The notes: generated from the letters alone by a model not told the origin. Shown: positions 1 through 9,660, counted from the stretch's first letter. The stretch: 64,000 nt of DNA from Hoyosella altamirensis (GCF_014191505.1 NZ_JACHWS010000004.1:246654-310653), one strand, 5' to 3'. Numbers and translations are program-made.

Positions 1-1
1 C

Positions 2-3000
2 CTTTCGCGCCTCTCCGGTATGAATGACATCGCGATTGGCACACCGATCGCCGGGCGTGGTGAGGCTGCCCTCGACGATCTCGTCGGCATGTTCGTCAAC
101 ACTCTGGTCCTGCGGACCGAAGTTGACAGTGCAGAGTCGTTCGCCGAACTGCTCGCCCATGCGCGAGAGACTGACCTTGCCGCATTCGGTCACGCGGATG
201 TTCCATTTGAGCAGCTCGTCGACGTGCTGAACCCGGAGCGCTCAACAGCGCACTCGCCGCTGTTCCAGGCGACGATCGAGTTCCAGAACATCTCAAGGCC
301 GAGCATTGAACTCGAGGGACTGCACCTTGAGGCCCTTGATTTCGAAACGTCGATCGCCAAATACGATCTAGAGCTCATTCTCGGTGGAGACGGCTCAGCC
401 ACCGGCGCTCACACCGATCTCGAGGCGGCCTTCACCTACGCCACGGACCTTTTCGACGCTGGAACGGTTGCCAAGTTCGCCGACCGGTATTTGCAGATTC
501 TGACCGCAGTCGCGGCTGCCCCCTCCGTCAAGGTCGGGGAGATCGGACTGCTGAGTGAACAAGAACGAGATCGCTTCGCTCCGGTGCGTGGACCTGAGGG
601 GCTCACCCCGCGCCTGCTGCCAGACCTGCTCAACGATGCCGCGACCCAGAATCCGGATGCTCCAGCGCTGATCTTCGGGAACGCAGCACTGTCCTACCGC
701 GAGCTTGACGAACGGTCCAGCCAGCTCGCACGCGTGCTGATCGCACAGGGTGCAGGCCCAGAGGGTGTTGTAGCCCTGGGGCTTTCACGCTCGATTGAAT
801 CCGTGCTCGCTGTCTGGGCGGTGGCGAAGACTGGCGCCGCGTTCGTGCCAGTGGATCCGAACTACCCGCCGGAACGTATCGAGCACATGCTTACCGATTC
901 AGGTGCCGTAGCGGGGCTGACGGTCGCGGCCCACAAGCAGGGCTTGCCGGATCTGCTGCCGTGGCTGGAACTTGATAGCGAAGAGCTCGCTCGGCTCGTG
1001 GGCCGGGAAGCCACAACGCCGGTCCTCGACATCGAACGCATCAGGCCGCTGCATTTGGCGAACCCGGCTTACCTGATCTACACGTCAGGTTCGACAGGTA
1101 AACCGAAGGGCGTGGCGGTGACGCACCGCGGCCTAGCCAGCCTGGCGGCTGAAGAACGCGATCATTTGCAGGTCACACAGGAATCTCGAGTTCTGCATTC
1201 CGCATCACCGAGTTTTGATGCGTCAATCTTCGAGATGCTGATGGCCTATTGCGGAGCAGCGACGCTCGTGGTGGCGCCGCCCGAGGTTTATGGCGGTGCG
1301 CCTATGGCGGAACTGCTGCGTGAGCAGCGGATCAGCCATGCATTCTTCACCCCTGCAGTGCTCGCGTCGGTCGACGAAGGCGAGGTCGGCACACTGCGTT
1401 CGATCCTGGTCGCGGGCGACGTGTGTCCACCAGAACTCGTTGCGCGGTGGGCCCCGGGGCGCGCCATGGTGAATGCGTACGGCCCCACGGAAACAACGAT
1501 CATGAGCAGCATCACCGCGCCCATGGCGGCTGGTGAGGCTGTCACCATCGGCGCTACTACTCGTGGCTTCACCGCGATGGTCCTCGATGCCAGGCTGCAA
1601 CCGCTGCCTGCCGGGGTGGCTGGCGAACTTTATCTCGCGGGGCCTGCGCTTGCGCGTGGCTACCACGGCAGGTTTGCGCTGACAAGTGAGCGTTTCGTGG
1701 CTAGCCCGTTCGGGGCGCCCGGCGAGCGGATGTACCGCACCGGCGACGTGGTTCGCTGGATCGATCGGGCGGGAGAACCGGAACTCGAGTTCGTCGGGCG
1801 TTCGGACTTCCAGGTGAAGATCCGCGGATTGCGTATCGAACTCGGCGAGATCGACACTGCGCTGGCGAGCCACCCGCACGTCAGCTTCGCGACCACAGCT
1901 GGCGTGAGCGGCCCAGGTGGTGACACTCTCCTGGTGTCCTATGCGGTGCCGCATGCGGGTGACTCGGTCACAGCTGAGGAACTGACTGCATACCTCGGCG
2001 AGTTCCTCCCCAGCTACATGGTGCCCTCGGTGATCATGCTGATCGACGAGATTCCGCTGACCCCGGTCGGGAAGCTGGACCGCAAGGCACTGCCAGTGCC
2101 GGACCTCGAGCGTCTGAAAAAGGAGTTCGTCGCTCCGCGTAACGACAATGAAGCAGCCGTCGTCGCTGTCTTCGCTCGCGTGCTCGGGGTTGACCAGATC
2201 AGCGTCCACGACAGTTTCTTCGACCTCGGCGGTAACTCGCTGAGTGTCACCCGTGTGGTCTCCGAACTGGAGAAGGAAACCGGACGGTCAATCCGGCTTC
2301 AGGCGGTATTCCTCAATCCGACACCAGCGGGGCTGGCTGACCGCCTATCACGCCCTGACGACGCGCCGAGCGAGCTTGCCGCGCAGCTCCTTGCCCCCGT
2401 TATCAGGCTGCGGCAGAACGGCCGGAAGGCGCCAGTCTTCTGCGTGCATCCCGGCGTGGGACTGTCGTGGGCCTACACCGGCCTTACACAGCACATCCCG
2501 GAGGAGCACCCGGTTTACGGGCTGCAGTTGCCTTCACTCACGGGTGCGGAGCCCGCCCAATCCATTGAGCAACTCGCGGCAACGTACATCGACCACATCC
2601 GCACACTGGCACCGGAAGGGCCGTACCACCTTCTCGGCTGGTCGCTGGGCGGTGTGATCGCACAGGAAATGGCGGCTCAGCTCCGCGACGCTGGCGACGA
2701 GGTCGGTGTCCTCGCGATGCTCGACAGCTATGTGGCTGCAGACACCGACGTTCCTGACATGGCTGAGCTCATCAGAAGCTTCGGTGTGGAAGTCCCTGAA
2801 GGCGCTGAACTGAGCTACGAGTCCGCTGTCGCGTTGATCGACTCGGAGTTCGGGCAGCCGACCGGGCTCACCGGTGCGTACATGGAGCGGATACACAGTG
2901 GATTCGCTGACGCTGCCCGCATCATGCGCTCGTTCACGCCGCATGACTTCGCTGGTGAGACGGTGTTCTTCGCAGCCGACAACACTGTCGATCCAGCAGG

Positions 3001-3148
3001 AAACGTGCGGACACCGCAGGAGTGGGCGGCGACCCTCCCTGCGATGACTGTCTACGAGGTGCCTGTTCGGCATCAGCGGATGGTGGAGCCCGACGCGCTG
3101 GCCGTGATTGGGCCAATCCTGCGCCGCTACCTACAGCAGGGAGACTGA
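2..3148 (+). CDS. Non-ribosomal peptide synthetase, C-terminal part (C-A-PCP-TE), 5' truncated
   Basis: The frame is open from the window edge, so the start lies upstream; the ATG at 20 is internal to a condensation-domain motif. In-window residues 1-175 are the C-terminal half of a condensation domain (VGMFVNTLVLR, DVPFEQLVD). Residues about 200-690 are an adenylation domain with YTSGSTGKPKG near 360, NAYGPTETT, and the PVGKLDRKAL lysine. The carrier domain has FFDLGGNSLS near 739-748. The thioesterase has GWSLGG near 879-884, with a likely Asp in MLDSY and His in PVRHQ. The terminal TE means this subunit releases the finished peptide. By hand alignment to GrsA I read the specificity positions as roughly D-A-F-F-L-A-A-I-M; I do not recognise a substrate for this and give none. 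A crotonase gene follows after 6 bases and may be co-transcribed. Confidence 0.95.
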   Translation, partial: LSRLSGMNDIAIGTPIAGRGEAALDDLVGMFVNTLVLRTEVDSAESFAELLAHARETDLAAFGHADVPFEQLVDVLNPERSTAHSPLFQATIEFQNISRPSIELEGLHLEALDFETSIAKYDLELILGGDGSATGAHTDLEAAFTYATDLFDAGTVAKFADRYLQILTAVAAAPSVKVGEIGLLSEQERDRFAPVRGPEGLTPRLLPDLLNDAATQNPDAPALIFGNAALSYRELDERSSQLARVLIAQGAGPEGVVALGLSRSIESVLAVWAVAKTGAAFVPVDPNYPPERIEHMLTDSGAVAGLTVAAHKQGLPDLLPWLELDSEELARLVGREATTPVLDIERIRPLHLANPAYLIYTSGSTGKPKGVAVTHRGLASLAAEERDHLQVTQESRVLHSASPSFDASIFEMLMAYCGAATLVVAPPEVYGGAPMAELLREQRISHAFFTPAVLASVDEGEVGTLRSILVAGDVCPPELVARWAPGRAMVNAYGPTETTIMSSITAPMAAGEAVTIGATTRGFTAMVLDARLQPLPAGVAGELYLAGPALARGYHGRFALTSERFVASPFGAPGERMYRTGDVVRWIDRAGEPELEFVGRSDFQVKIRGLRIELGEIDTALASHPHVSFATTAGVSGPGGDTLLVSYAVPHAGDSVTAEELTAYLGEFLPSYMVPSVIMLIDEIPLTPVGKLDRKALPVPDLERLKKEFVAPRNDNEAAVVAVFARVLGVDQISVHDSFFDLGGNSLSVTRVVSELEKETGRSIRLQAVFLNPTPAGLADRLSRPDDAPSELAAQLLAPVIRLRQNGRKAPVFCVHPGVGLSWAYTGLTQHIPEEHPVYGLQLPSLTGAEPAQSIEQLAATYIDHIRTLAPEGPYHLLGWSLGGVIAQEMAAQLRDAGDEVGVLAMLDSYVAADTDVPDMAELIRSFGVEVPEGAELSYESAVALIDSEFGQPTGLTGAYMERIHSGFADAARIMRSFTPHDFAGETVFFAADNTVDPAGNVRTPQEWAATLPAMTVYEVPVRHQRMVEPDALAVIGPILRRYLQQGD

Positions 3149-3154
3149 TCCGGT

Positions 3155-3985
3155 ATGGGTACAGCCGAGCGAACCAGCATCACCTTCCGCGCCGACAGTG
3201 CGATCGCCGAAGTCGCGCTGGCTCGTCCAGATAAACTGAACGGTCTCACGCTCGATATGCTCTCGGAACTCGTTGACGCGGCTGCAGAGGTCCGCAAGAA
3301 CCGGGACATCCGCGCGGTCATCCTGTCAGGGGAGGGCACATCTTTCTGTGCGGGCCTCGACTTTCCGTCAGCGACTAAGCAACCGCAGCGGATCGCGCGT
3401 TACTTCGTTCCAGTGCCCTCGTTCGTGCCATTGCCTGGGCGGGGGACAAATATGTTCCAGCGCGCGTGCTGGGCCTGGCGTGAACTTCCCGTTCCAGTCA
3501 TCGCGGTCATCAATGGACACTGCTTTGGGGGCGGCCTGCAACTCGCTCTTGCTGCTGACTTCCGGTATGTGTCACCGGACGCGGAGCTTTCCGTGCTGGA
3601 AGCGAAGTGGGGCATGATCCCAGACATGACCGGCACTGCGACGCTGCGGGAACTTGTCGGCATCGACATTGCGAAGCTACTCACGATGACCGGCAAGATG
3701 GTGAGCGGGACTGAGGCAGCGGAGATCGGTCTGGTGACTGGTGTGGCTGATAGCCCCGATGTGGCCGCTCGTGAACTCGCCGAGGCCCTGTGCAAACAGT
3801 CCCCGGATGCGGTGGCCGGCGCGAAGAAACTCTTCAACACCACGTGGTCAGAATCACCCAACCGTACCTTCGCCGCTGAACGACGGACCCAATTGAGGCT
3901 GCTTGCGGGAAGTAACACGAAAATCGCGCGGAAAGCACGCATGAGAGGTGCGGAGCCGGAGTACAAGCCGCGAAGCGTGGACTGA
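3155..3985 (+). CDS. Enoyl-CoA hydratase/isomerase (crotonase) family protein
   Basis: The 276-residue product has the crotonase fold signatures: SGEGTSFCAGLDF for the first oxyanion-hole amide, and NGHCFGGGLQLALAADFRY for the second with the CoA-binding region, followed by EAKWGMIPD. The length is normal for the family. Crotonases act on acyl-CoA thioesters (hydration, isomerisation, C-C cleavage); the exact reaction cannot be read from sequence. The usual catalytic glutamate after the GGG motif is not obvious, so it may be a divergent member rather than a beta-oxidation hydratase. ATG lies 6 bases after the NRPS stop, with a weak Shine-Dalgarno (cagggag) overlapping that stop region. A role in tailoring the NRPS product or in lipid degradation are both open. 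Confidence 0.85.
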   Translation: MGTAERTSITFRADSAIAEVALARPDKLNGLTLDMLSELVDAAAEVRKNRDIRAVILSGEGTSFCAGLDFPSATKQPQRIARYFVPVPSFVPLPGRGTNMFQRACWAWRELPVPVIAVINGHCFGGGLQLALAADFRYVSPDAELSVLEAKWGMIPDMTGTATLRELVGIDIAKLLTMTGKMVSGTEAAEIGLVTGVADSPDVAARELAEALCKQSPDAVAGAKKLFNTTWSESPNRTFAAERRTQLRLLAGSNTKIARKARMRGAEPEYKPRSVD

Positions 3986-4006
3986 AGCGAACGGTATCGT
4001 GGTGAC

Positions 4007-4525
4007 GTGAGCCGACGTCGATCCGTGCAGCGCCTTCGCGGGCTCTTCGCCGGTTCGTCCACGGCCGCTATCGCCCTCGCCGCACATGCGGCCGCCGGTG
4101 GGGGAGCGCCGTCTTTATCTGCGGCACTCCTGGTCGTTCTCGCTTGCGCGGCGCTGGGTGCCGCAGCGACGGTGCCTCGATCACCGTCACGTGCTGGACT
4201 GTTCGGAGTGCTTGCGGTGGGGCAAATCGTGACCCACAGCGTGGTTGCGCTTGGCAGTGTTCACGGTGCCAGCGATGGGCATCACGGTGCGGCGATGGTC
4301 GCCGCGCACATTATCGCCATCGGTGCGGGGGCAACCCTTATTCACTCCGCTGAACGGGGTTGCGCCGCAGTCAGTTCCACGGTGCAGCGCCTGATCAGCC
4401 TCATCGTCATGATGCCAGTGCGCGCTGAGGCGGCTTTAGCAGTGCGCAGCGGTCCTGTGCCGCCTCGGGTGCGCCGGAGTCTCGTGTGCGTCTCCGGCGG
4501 AGGTACGCGCGGACCCCCGCGGTGA
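4007..4525 (+). CDS. Small His-containing integral membrane protein, function unknown
   Basis: A 172-residue protein with a GTG start 21 bases after the crotonase stop. It has about four hydrophobic segments (TAAIALAAHAAAGG, LLVVLACAALGAA, GLFGVLAVGQIVTHSVVAL, VAAHIIAIGAGATLI) and a basic C-terminus. Histidines cluster in or next to the membrane segments (THS, VHGASDGHHGAAMVAAH, LIHSAERG), a pattern seen in some metal-handling membrane proteins, although nothing proves metal binding here. It precedes a DsbA-like/VKOR thiol-oxidation pair and may belong with it. I do not recognise the family with certainty. Confidence 0.6.
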   Translation: MSRRRSVQRLRGLFAGSSTAAIALAAHAAAGGGAPSLSAALLVVLACAALGAAATVPRSPSRAGLFGVLAVGQIVTHSVVALGSVHGASDGHHGAAMVAAHIIAIGAGATLIHSAERGCAAVSSTVQRLISLIVMMPVRAEAALAVRSGPVPPRVRRSLVCVSGGGTRGPPR

Positions 4526-4611
4526 ACATCGCAGACACGAGAGTCTGCTGACTTCACAACGGATAGAAGCGGCCTAGCGGCCACCTTCGGCACACAAGCA
4601 AGGAGTAATAA

Positions 4612-5322
4612 GTGAACCAGCGTCCCAAACCGGGATTTGTCACGCAGCAGCAGTTGAACGACAAGCGGCGCGGATTCCTGATCCGGGCTGCGTTGACGGC
4701 GCTCGTCGTGGTGATCGGCATCGTGATCGTCGTCGTGGTGATCAACCAGCGGTCGGGCGAGGATGCTCCGCCTGTGACGGATAATGTCAGCACAGAAGGC
4801 GGTATTGCGTTCGGTCCCGAAGACGCGGCGGTGACGCTGTCGGTCTACGAAGACTTTCAGTGCCCTGCGTGCAAGCAGTTCGAAACGCTATCTGGAGAGA
4901 CACTGCGCGACTTGGCAGACTCGGGCGAGGCTCGAGTCATCTACCATCCCATCGCCATTCTCGACCGCGTTTCGACGACGCAGTATTCGACGCGCGCCGC
5001 TTCTGCGGCGATGTGTGTCGCCGAGTATGCGGAAGACTCTTGGCTCGATTGGCAGGCTGCGATGTACCAGCAGCAGCCCAGCGAGGGCGGCGCAGGACTC
5101 ACAAACGAGCAAATGCTCGAACTCGCCGCGAGCGCCGGCGCCGAGTCGGATGAACTCACTGAATGTGTGAATGACGTGCGATATGGCGACTTCATCGCGT
5201 CGAGCACGCGTAAGTCGTCTGACGCGGGCGTCGCGGGAACACCCACTGTGCTGCTCAACGGCGAGCCAGTGGAGAACATCATGCCGGACGGGCTGCGCGC
5301 CGCAGTCCAGGAGGCCCAGTGA
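4612..5322 (+). CDS. DsbA-like thioredoxin-fold protein, membrane anchored
   Basis: A 236-residue protein with a short cytoplasmic N-terminus, a single membrane anchor (about residues 20-44, VVVIGIVIVVVVINQ), then an extracytoplasmic thioredoxin-fold domain. The redox motif is CPAC at about residues 84-87 in the context YEDFQCPACKQFE, and a cis-proline loop GTPTVLLNG lies near the C-terminus. It should form or shuffle disulfides in secreted proteins. It overlaps the next gene by four bases. That gene encodes a VKOR-type membrane oxidase, which in actinobacteria is the partner that re-oxidises DsbA, so the pair forms an oxidative folding unit. ATG with aaggag (4600-4605) upstream. Confidence 0.93.
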   Translation: MNQRPKPGFVTQQQLNDKRRGFLIRAALTALVVVIGIVIVVVVINQRSGEDAPPVTDNVSTEGGIAFGPEDAAVTLSVYEDFQCPACKQFETLSGETLRDLADSGEARVIYHPIAILDRVSTTQYSTRAASAAMCVAEYAEDSWLDWQAAMYQQQPSEGGAGLTNEQMLELAASAGAESDELTECVNDVRYGDFIASSTRKSSDAGVAGTPTVLLNGEPVENIMPDGLRAAVQEAQ

Positions 5323-5894
5323 GCCAGCGCGTTCTCGCTGGCTGGGCGCTCGTCGTGCTCGGGGGGCTTGGCCTCCTGAGCGCGGCGGCGCTCGCATATG
5401 AGCGTTTCCGGCTCTTCGTAGAGCCGGACTACGTTCCGTCGTGCAGCATTAATCCGATCATTTCCTGCGGGTCAGTGATGACCACCGACCAGGCCTCGGT
5501 GTTCGGGTTTCCCAACCCACTGCTCGGGCTTGTTGCGTTCACCGTAGTGCTTACGTCGGGTGTCGTCTTGACCGCGGGAGCGCGCCTGCCGCGCTGGTAC
5601 TGGGGCGGCCTCGCGGTGGGGTGCGGACTGGGTCTCCTCTTTGTCCACTGGCTGATCTTCCAGAGCCTGTACAGAATCGGTGCTTTGTGTCCTTACTGCA
5701 TGGTTGTCTGGGCCGTGCAGCTGCCGCTGTTCGTCGTGGCATTGCGTCATGCGGGAAGAACGGGCTCGGCTCCGCGGTCGCGGCTTGGAGGTGCGCTGTT
5801 CCGGTGGCGCTGGAACCTCGTCGCGTTGTGGTATGCCGGTGTCATTCTGCTCATTCTCGAACGTTTCTGGGACTACTGGCGAACGCTTTTATGA
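5319..5894 (+). CDS. Vitamin K epoxide reductase (VKOR) family thiol oxidase
   Basis: A 191-residue membrane protein with four to five hydrophobic helices. The VKOR cysteines are visible: a loop pair in CSINPIISCG (about C42 and C50) and the active-site pair CPYC (about C124-C127) followed by MVVWAVQLPLF. In Mycobacteriales this enzyme replaces DsbB: it takes electrons from DsbA-like proteins and passes them to menaquinone. The GTG start overlaps the stop of the DsbA-like gene in GTGA, so the two are probably translationally coupled. The stop overlaps by 6 bases the stop of the convergent YibE/F gene. Confidence 0.93.
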   Translation: MSQRVLAGWALVVLGGLGLLSAAALAYERFRLFVEPDYVPSCSINPIISCGSVMTTDQASVFGFPNPLLGLVAFTVVLTSGVVLTAGARLPRWYWGGLAVGCGLGLLFVHWLIFQSLYRIGALCPYCMVVWAVQLPLFVVALRHAGRTGSAPRSRLGGALFRWRWNLVALWYAGVILLILERFWDYWRTLL

Positions 5895-7235
5895 CGCTTC
5901 CACGGTTGCATACCCAGGTGGCCGCGCGAGAAGTACCGCGATAAAACTGGTCAACGGGACAGAGAGCGTCAAAGCGATGCCGCCCACAAATGACCGTGCG
6001 AGTTCGATAGCGACTATCTCGCTGGTGATCACATCGCCCAAAGACCGGCCTGCGACGCTGAACAGCAGAAGCAGTGGCAGCGCGCTGCCCGCGTATGCCA
6101 GAACAAGGGTGTAGACGGTGCTCGCGATATGGTCCCTGCCCACGCGCATCGTGGCTCCGAAGACTTGCGAACGCGACGCCTCAGGTTCGAGACGTGAGAG
6201 TTCGAAGGCTGTCGCCGCCTGAGTAATAGTGACGTCATTGAGAACACCCAGGGACCCGATGATGAATCCGGCGAGTAGCAGCCCGCTGATACTTACGTGC
6301 TGCAGGTAGGCCTGGATCTGAGTGTTCTGTTCCTCGGAGAGGCCTGTCAGCGTGAGTGCCTCGATCGCAAGCCACGACAAAATGGCCGCGAGCGCGAGCG
6401 ACGCGAGCGTGCCGAGCAGTGCGGAGCTTGTCCGCAAATTAACCCCATGAGCGAGGTACAGGGCGGTGTAGAGAATCATCGCGCCGCCGACAAGAGCCAC
6501 CGGCACCGCGGACTTTCCGTCCAGTAGCGCGGGCAGCACGAACATCACCAGGACGAGGAACGCGACGAGAATCCCCAGCAAGGCGCGGAACCCGCGCCAG
6601 CGTGCAACGAGGATGACGATTGCGGCGAAGGCGAGTGCGAGCAGAGTCAGGGGCACACCGCGCTCGTAATCGTAGAACCCGTACCGCGTGAGCCCAGTAG
6701 CGTCAGTCCCGCGTACTAGCCGCAGCGAATCACCCGGCTGGAGATCCGGCTGACCCGGCCCTGGAACATGCTCGAACAGCGTGAGCATGCCTGCGTCTGC
6801 CCCGGAATCGATACTGATCACTGCGCGGAAGCATTCGTAACCCACCCCAGGGGGCGGCTGCGGGCCGCCACTGAAGACCATGGTCGCATCGGGAGATCCG
6901 CACGGCCCGATACCTGATTCGATTACCGTTCCCGCTTCCGTCTCGACAGCTTCACCAGTCGCGGTCTGGAACGGGAGCGGGACGTCGACCCGTTGGGGCC
7001 CCGGCCACAACACCGCAGCACCGATCGCGACGAGGATCGCGATCAGGACAAGAAGCGCGACCACGACGCGGGCAGCTAGTGGCCCGAGTGGAGCGGGCCC
7101 TCCGCTGTGCCCGTGACTGTGCCCGTGGCCGTGCTGGAATATCTGCTGAGATTCGCCGGTACCCGATTTGTCAGACTCAGATTCTTCGGGACCAGATTTC
7201 TCGGGCTCGTGACCTGGTGTGGAGTCGCTGCGCAC
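5889..7235 (-). CDS. YibE/F family membrane protein with His-rich N-terminus
   Basis: The product (448 residues from the GTG at 7235) has an N-terminal hydrophilic segment with a histidine run HGHGHSHGHSGG, a first membrane helix (VVALLVLIAILVAIGAAVL), a soluble extracytoplasmic stretch, and then about seven helices including the family-typical GSLGVLNDVTITQAATAFEL. YibE/F proteins are widespread and functionally obscure; transport has been suggested. The frame extends upstream to 7421, but that would bury the start of plsB. The GTG start leaves a short divergent intergenic region. The His-rich tail could bind metal ions; this is inference. Confidence 0.85.
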   Translation of the reverse strand: MRSDSTPGHEPEKSGPEESESDKSGTGESQQIFQHGHGHSHGHSGGPAPLGPLAARVVVALLVLIAILVAIGAAVLWPGPQRVDVPLPFQTATGEAVETEAGTVIESGIGPCGSPDATMVFSGGPQPPPGVGYECFRAVISIDSGADAGMLTLFEHVPGPGQPDLQPGDSLRLVRGTDATGLTRYGFYDYERGVPLTLLALAFAAIVILVARWRGFRALLGILVAFLVLVMFVLPALLDGKSAVPVALVGGAMILYTALYLAHGVNLRTSSALLGTLASLALAAILSWLAIEALTLTGLSEEQNTQIQAYLQHVSISGLLLAGFIIGSLGVLNDVTITQAATAFELSRLEPEASRSQVFGATMRVGRDHIASTVYTLVLAYAGSALPLLLLFSVAGRSLGDVITSEIVAIELARSFVGGIALTLSVPLTSFIAVLLARPPGYATVEAS

Positions 7236-7281
7236 GAGTGACAGCGTAGTTCTCCCACGCGCAGCGCGGGCATTAAGCAGA

Positions 7282-9660
7282 ATGAATGGTGTGGATAATG
7301 ATTCCGCACCTAGTGCCGAAGTAGGTCCTGTTGTTTTCCTCGCCGATGTGCGTACACGCGTCGAGCGGGAACTCGTTGAACGCTGGCTTGACGAGGGCAA
7401 TTGGGAGAAGCTCAACGGCACGGTGAGCGAACGGCCGTCCCGATTGCTGCTCGAAGCGTCGAAGATCGCCGGCGCGCTGGCAGGCCGAACGGACGACCCG
7501 CTCGTCGTGCCAGTGCGCGTCGCGTGGTTCCCGCCAGAGCGCGAAGACGGCCGCTACGCCAGATGGTCGGATCTCCTGACATTCACAAATCCGCGCAACC
7601 CGAATGTGGTGGCGCAGCGAAAGATTGTGCAGCGCTCGCCGGAACGGGTCCAGGTTCTGACGGGGGAACCTGCTCGCCTGAGCGAATTGCGTCGGCGGCA
7701 CCGCCGGGAGGCGGGAGAGGTCGGGCCGCAGTCACTGGCGAGGTACATTCACCGCTCGGCTGTCGTGGCACTGGAGCGGTCGGAGCGCCTTGTCATCGGC
7801 GATCGCTACAAAGTGCCGCGTCTTGTCGCCGAACAGATTCTAGATTCAGCCGCCTTCCAGCGTCGGCTCAAAGGCGTCGCCGACAATACGGGTATCTCTT
7901 TTAAAGAGGCGTTTGATCACGCCCGTGACTGCCTGCGCGAACTCGTTGCAGTGCAGAGCCGACTCGCGACAGATCTCTTCTCTCAGACGATGCGGCCGCT
8001 GCACGCGAGCGCGTGGACCGTGCATGCCGACAGTTCGCAGCTAGAGACGCTACGCAAGATCAACCGCGAGCTGCCCCTGATTTTCCTTCCCTCACATCGT
8101 TCTTACGCCGATGCTCTGGTCCTGAATGACTTTCTCGCCCGGCATGACTTCCCTCGAAACCACATTCTGGGTGGCGCGAATCTCTCCTTCTGGCCGGTCG
8201 GCCCGCTCGCGAAACGAGCCGGCACGGTGTTCATCCGGCGGAGCTTTGGCGACGACGAGATCTACAAAGCGTGCGTGGAAGAGTATTTCGCATATTTGCT
8301 TTCCAAACGATTCAACCTCGAGTGGTACTTCGAGGGTGGACGCTCGCGGACTGGCAAATTGCGGCCACCTCGATATGGGCTGCTGAACTACGTCGCCTCC
8401 GCGCTTCGCGTGGGTCGTGTCAAGGACGTGGTGATCATTCCGGTTTCGATCGCGTACGAGCGTCTGCACGAACTTGATGCCATCGCAGACGAGCAGCGCG
8501 GCGGGAAAAAGAAGCCAGAGGGGCTCACGTGGCTCGCCAAGTACGCAAAGGCCCAGCGACTGCTTGCCGGCAGTGTCTACATCCGGTTCGGGGCCCCACT
8601 ATCGATGCGTGACCGGCTGCTGTCAGCTGGCGATTCACTCGAAGCAGTTCAGCCGCGAGGCGAGGAAGGCCCCGGTGAACGCAGCGGGGCTAAGCGGAAA
8701 GCGCTGCAGAAACTCGCTTTCGAGGTGGCAGTAGGGATCAATAGGGTGACGCCTATTACTGCGAATTCCCTTGTGACGCTCTCCCTGCTGGGAGTGCGTG
8801 ACCGTGCCCTCACAGTAGGTGAGGTCAGCGCGGCGATCGAACCTGTGCTGAGTTACATTTCGCGGCGCAACATACCGACCGGAAACGTTGGGGTGCTGCG
8901 ATCGCAGTCAGGTTTGCGCGCAGTACTCGCTGAACTCACCGCGGCCGGTGTCGTCACAACCTACAGTGAAGGGCTCGAGCCAGTTTTCTCTATCGAGCCC
9001 GGGCAGCATCTCGTCGCAGCTTTCTACCGCAACAGCGGGATTCATTGGTTCGTCAATCGAGCGCTGCTGGAACTTGCCATTCTTGATGCGGCCGAGGCAG
9101 GTTTCGTGGACCCTATCCGTGACGGCTGGTCTTATGCCAACAATCTGCGCACTCTGCTGAAGTTCGAGTTCTTCTTCCCTGAGCGCGACAACTTCGTGCA
9201 GGAGATGACCGAAGAGATGCTCATCATCGACCCGCAGTGGAAGGAGAGGAAACCACCAATCGAGGAAATCCTCGAGCGCCTCGAGCAGTCTGGATTCATC
9301 ATGGCGCACAGGGTTTTACGGTCGTTCTTCGACGCTCAGCTGGTGGTTGCCGAGCGCCTTGCCGCCCGCAATTCGTACGATCGCATCGACCGCGACGCAC
9401 TGCTCAGCGAGTGCGTGAAGGTGGGTCAGCAGATGGTATTGCAGGCCCGCCTGCATGGACCTGAGTCCATCTCGACAGAGCTGTTCTCGTCAGCACTCAA
9501 GCTTGCTGACAACCTTGGCCTCGTGGAGAGCGACAGCACGGAAGTTGGCAGGGACCGGCGCAGATTCGCGGCCGGACTGGGCGCCATCGTGGAACGCATA
9601 CGTGTGGCAGAGGCGCTGGATCCTTCGAACAGAAAGGTGCTTCCGGGTGAATATCCGTGA
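7282..9660 (+). CDS. plsB: Glycerol-3-phosphate 1-O-acyltransferase PlsB
   Basis: The 792-residue product is a PlsB-type acyltransferase, catalysing the first step of phospholipid synthesis: acylation of glycerol 3-phosphate at the membrane. The catalytic HX4D motif is HRSYAD (about H272, D277), followed by GGANLSFWPVG, FIRRSF and FEGGRSRTGK, the glycerol-phosphate binding blocks. The C-terminal part is the long PlsB-specific helical region. The ATG at 7282 leaves 46 bases to the divergent YibE/F start; a longer in-frame start at 7219 would run into it. It overlaps the next gene by 14 bases. The plsB2-plsC pairing matches what I recall for M. tuberculosis Rv2482c-Rv2483c. Confidence 0.93.
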   Translation: MNGVDNDSAPSAEVGPVVFLADVRTRVERELVERWLDEGNWEKLNGTVSERPSRLLLEASKIAGALAGRTDDPLVVPVRVAWFPPEREDGRYARWSDLLTFTNPRNPNVVAQRKIVQRSPERVQVLTGEPARLSELRRRHRREAGEVGPQSLARYIHRSAVVALERSERLVIGDRYKVPRLVAEQILDSAAFQRRLKGVADNTGISFKEAFDHARDCLRELVAVQSRLATDLFSQTMRPLHASAWTVHADSSQLETLRKINRELPLIFLPSHRSYADALVLNDFLARHDFPRNHILGGANLSFWPVGPLAKRAGTVFIRRSFGDDEIYKACVEEYFAYLLSKRFNLEWYFEGGRSRTGKLRPPRYGLLNYVASALRVGRVKDVVIIPVSIAYERLHELDAIADEQRGGKKKPEGLTWLAKYAKAQRLLAGSVYIRFGAPLSMRDRLLSAGDSLEAVQPRGEEGPGERSGAKRKALQKLAFEVAVGINRVTPITANSLVTLSLLGVRDRALTVGEVSAAIEPVLSYISRRNIPTGNVGVLRSQSGLRAVLAELTAAGVVTTYSEGLEPVFSIEPGQHLVAAFYRNSGIHWFVNRALLELAILDAAEAGFVDPIRDGWSYANNLRTLLKFEFFFPERDNFVQEMTEEMLIIDPQWKERKPPIEEILERLEQSGFIMAHRVLRSFFDAQLVVAERLAARNSYDRIDRDALLSECVKVGQQMVLQARLHGPESISTELFSSALKLADNLGLVESDSTEVGRDRRRFAAGLGAIVERIRVAEALDPSNRKVLPGEYP

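Noticed and set aside
1223-2209. 328-codon open frame on the minus strand inside the NRPS gene
   Set aside because: It is antisense to the adenylation domain, has no family motif, and its composition (His/Arg-rich) is typical of shadow frames in high-GC DNA.
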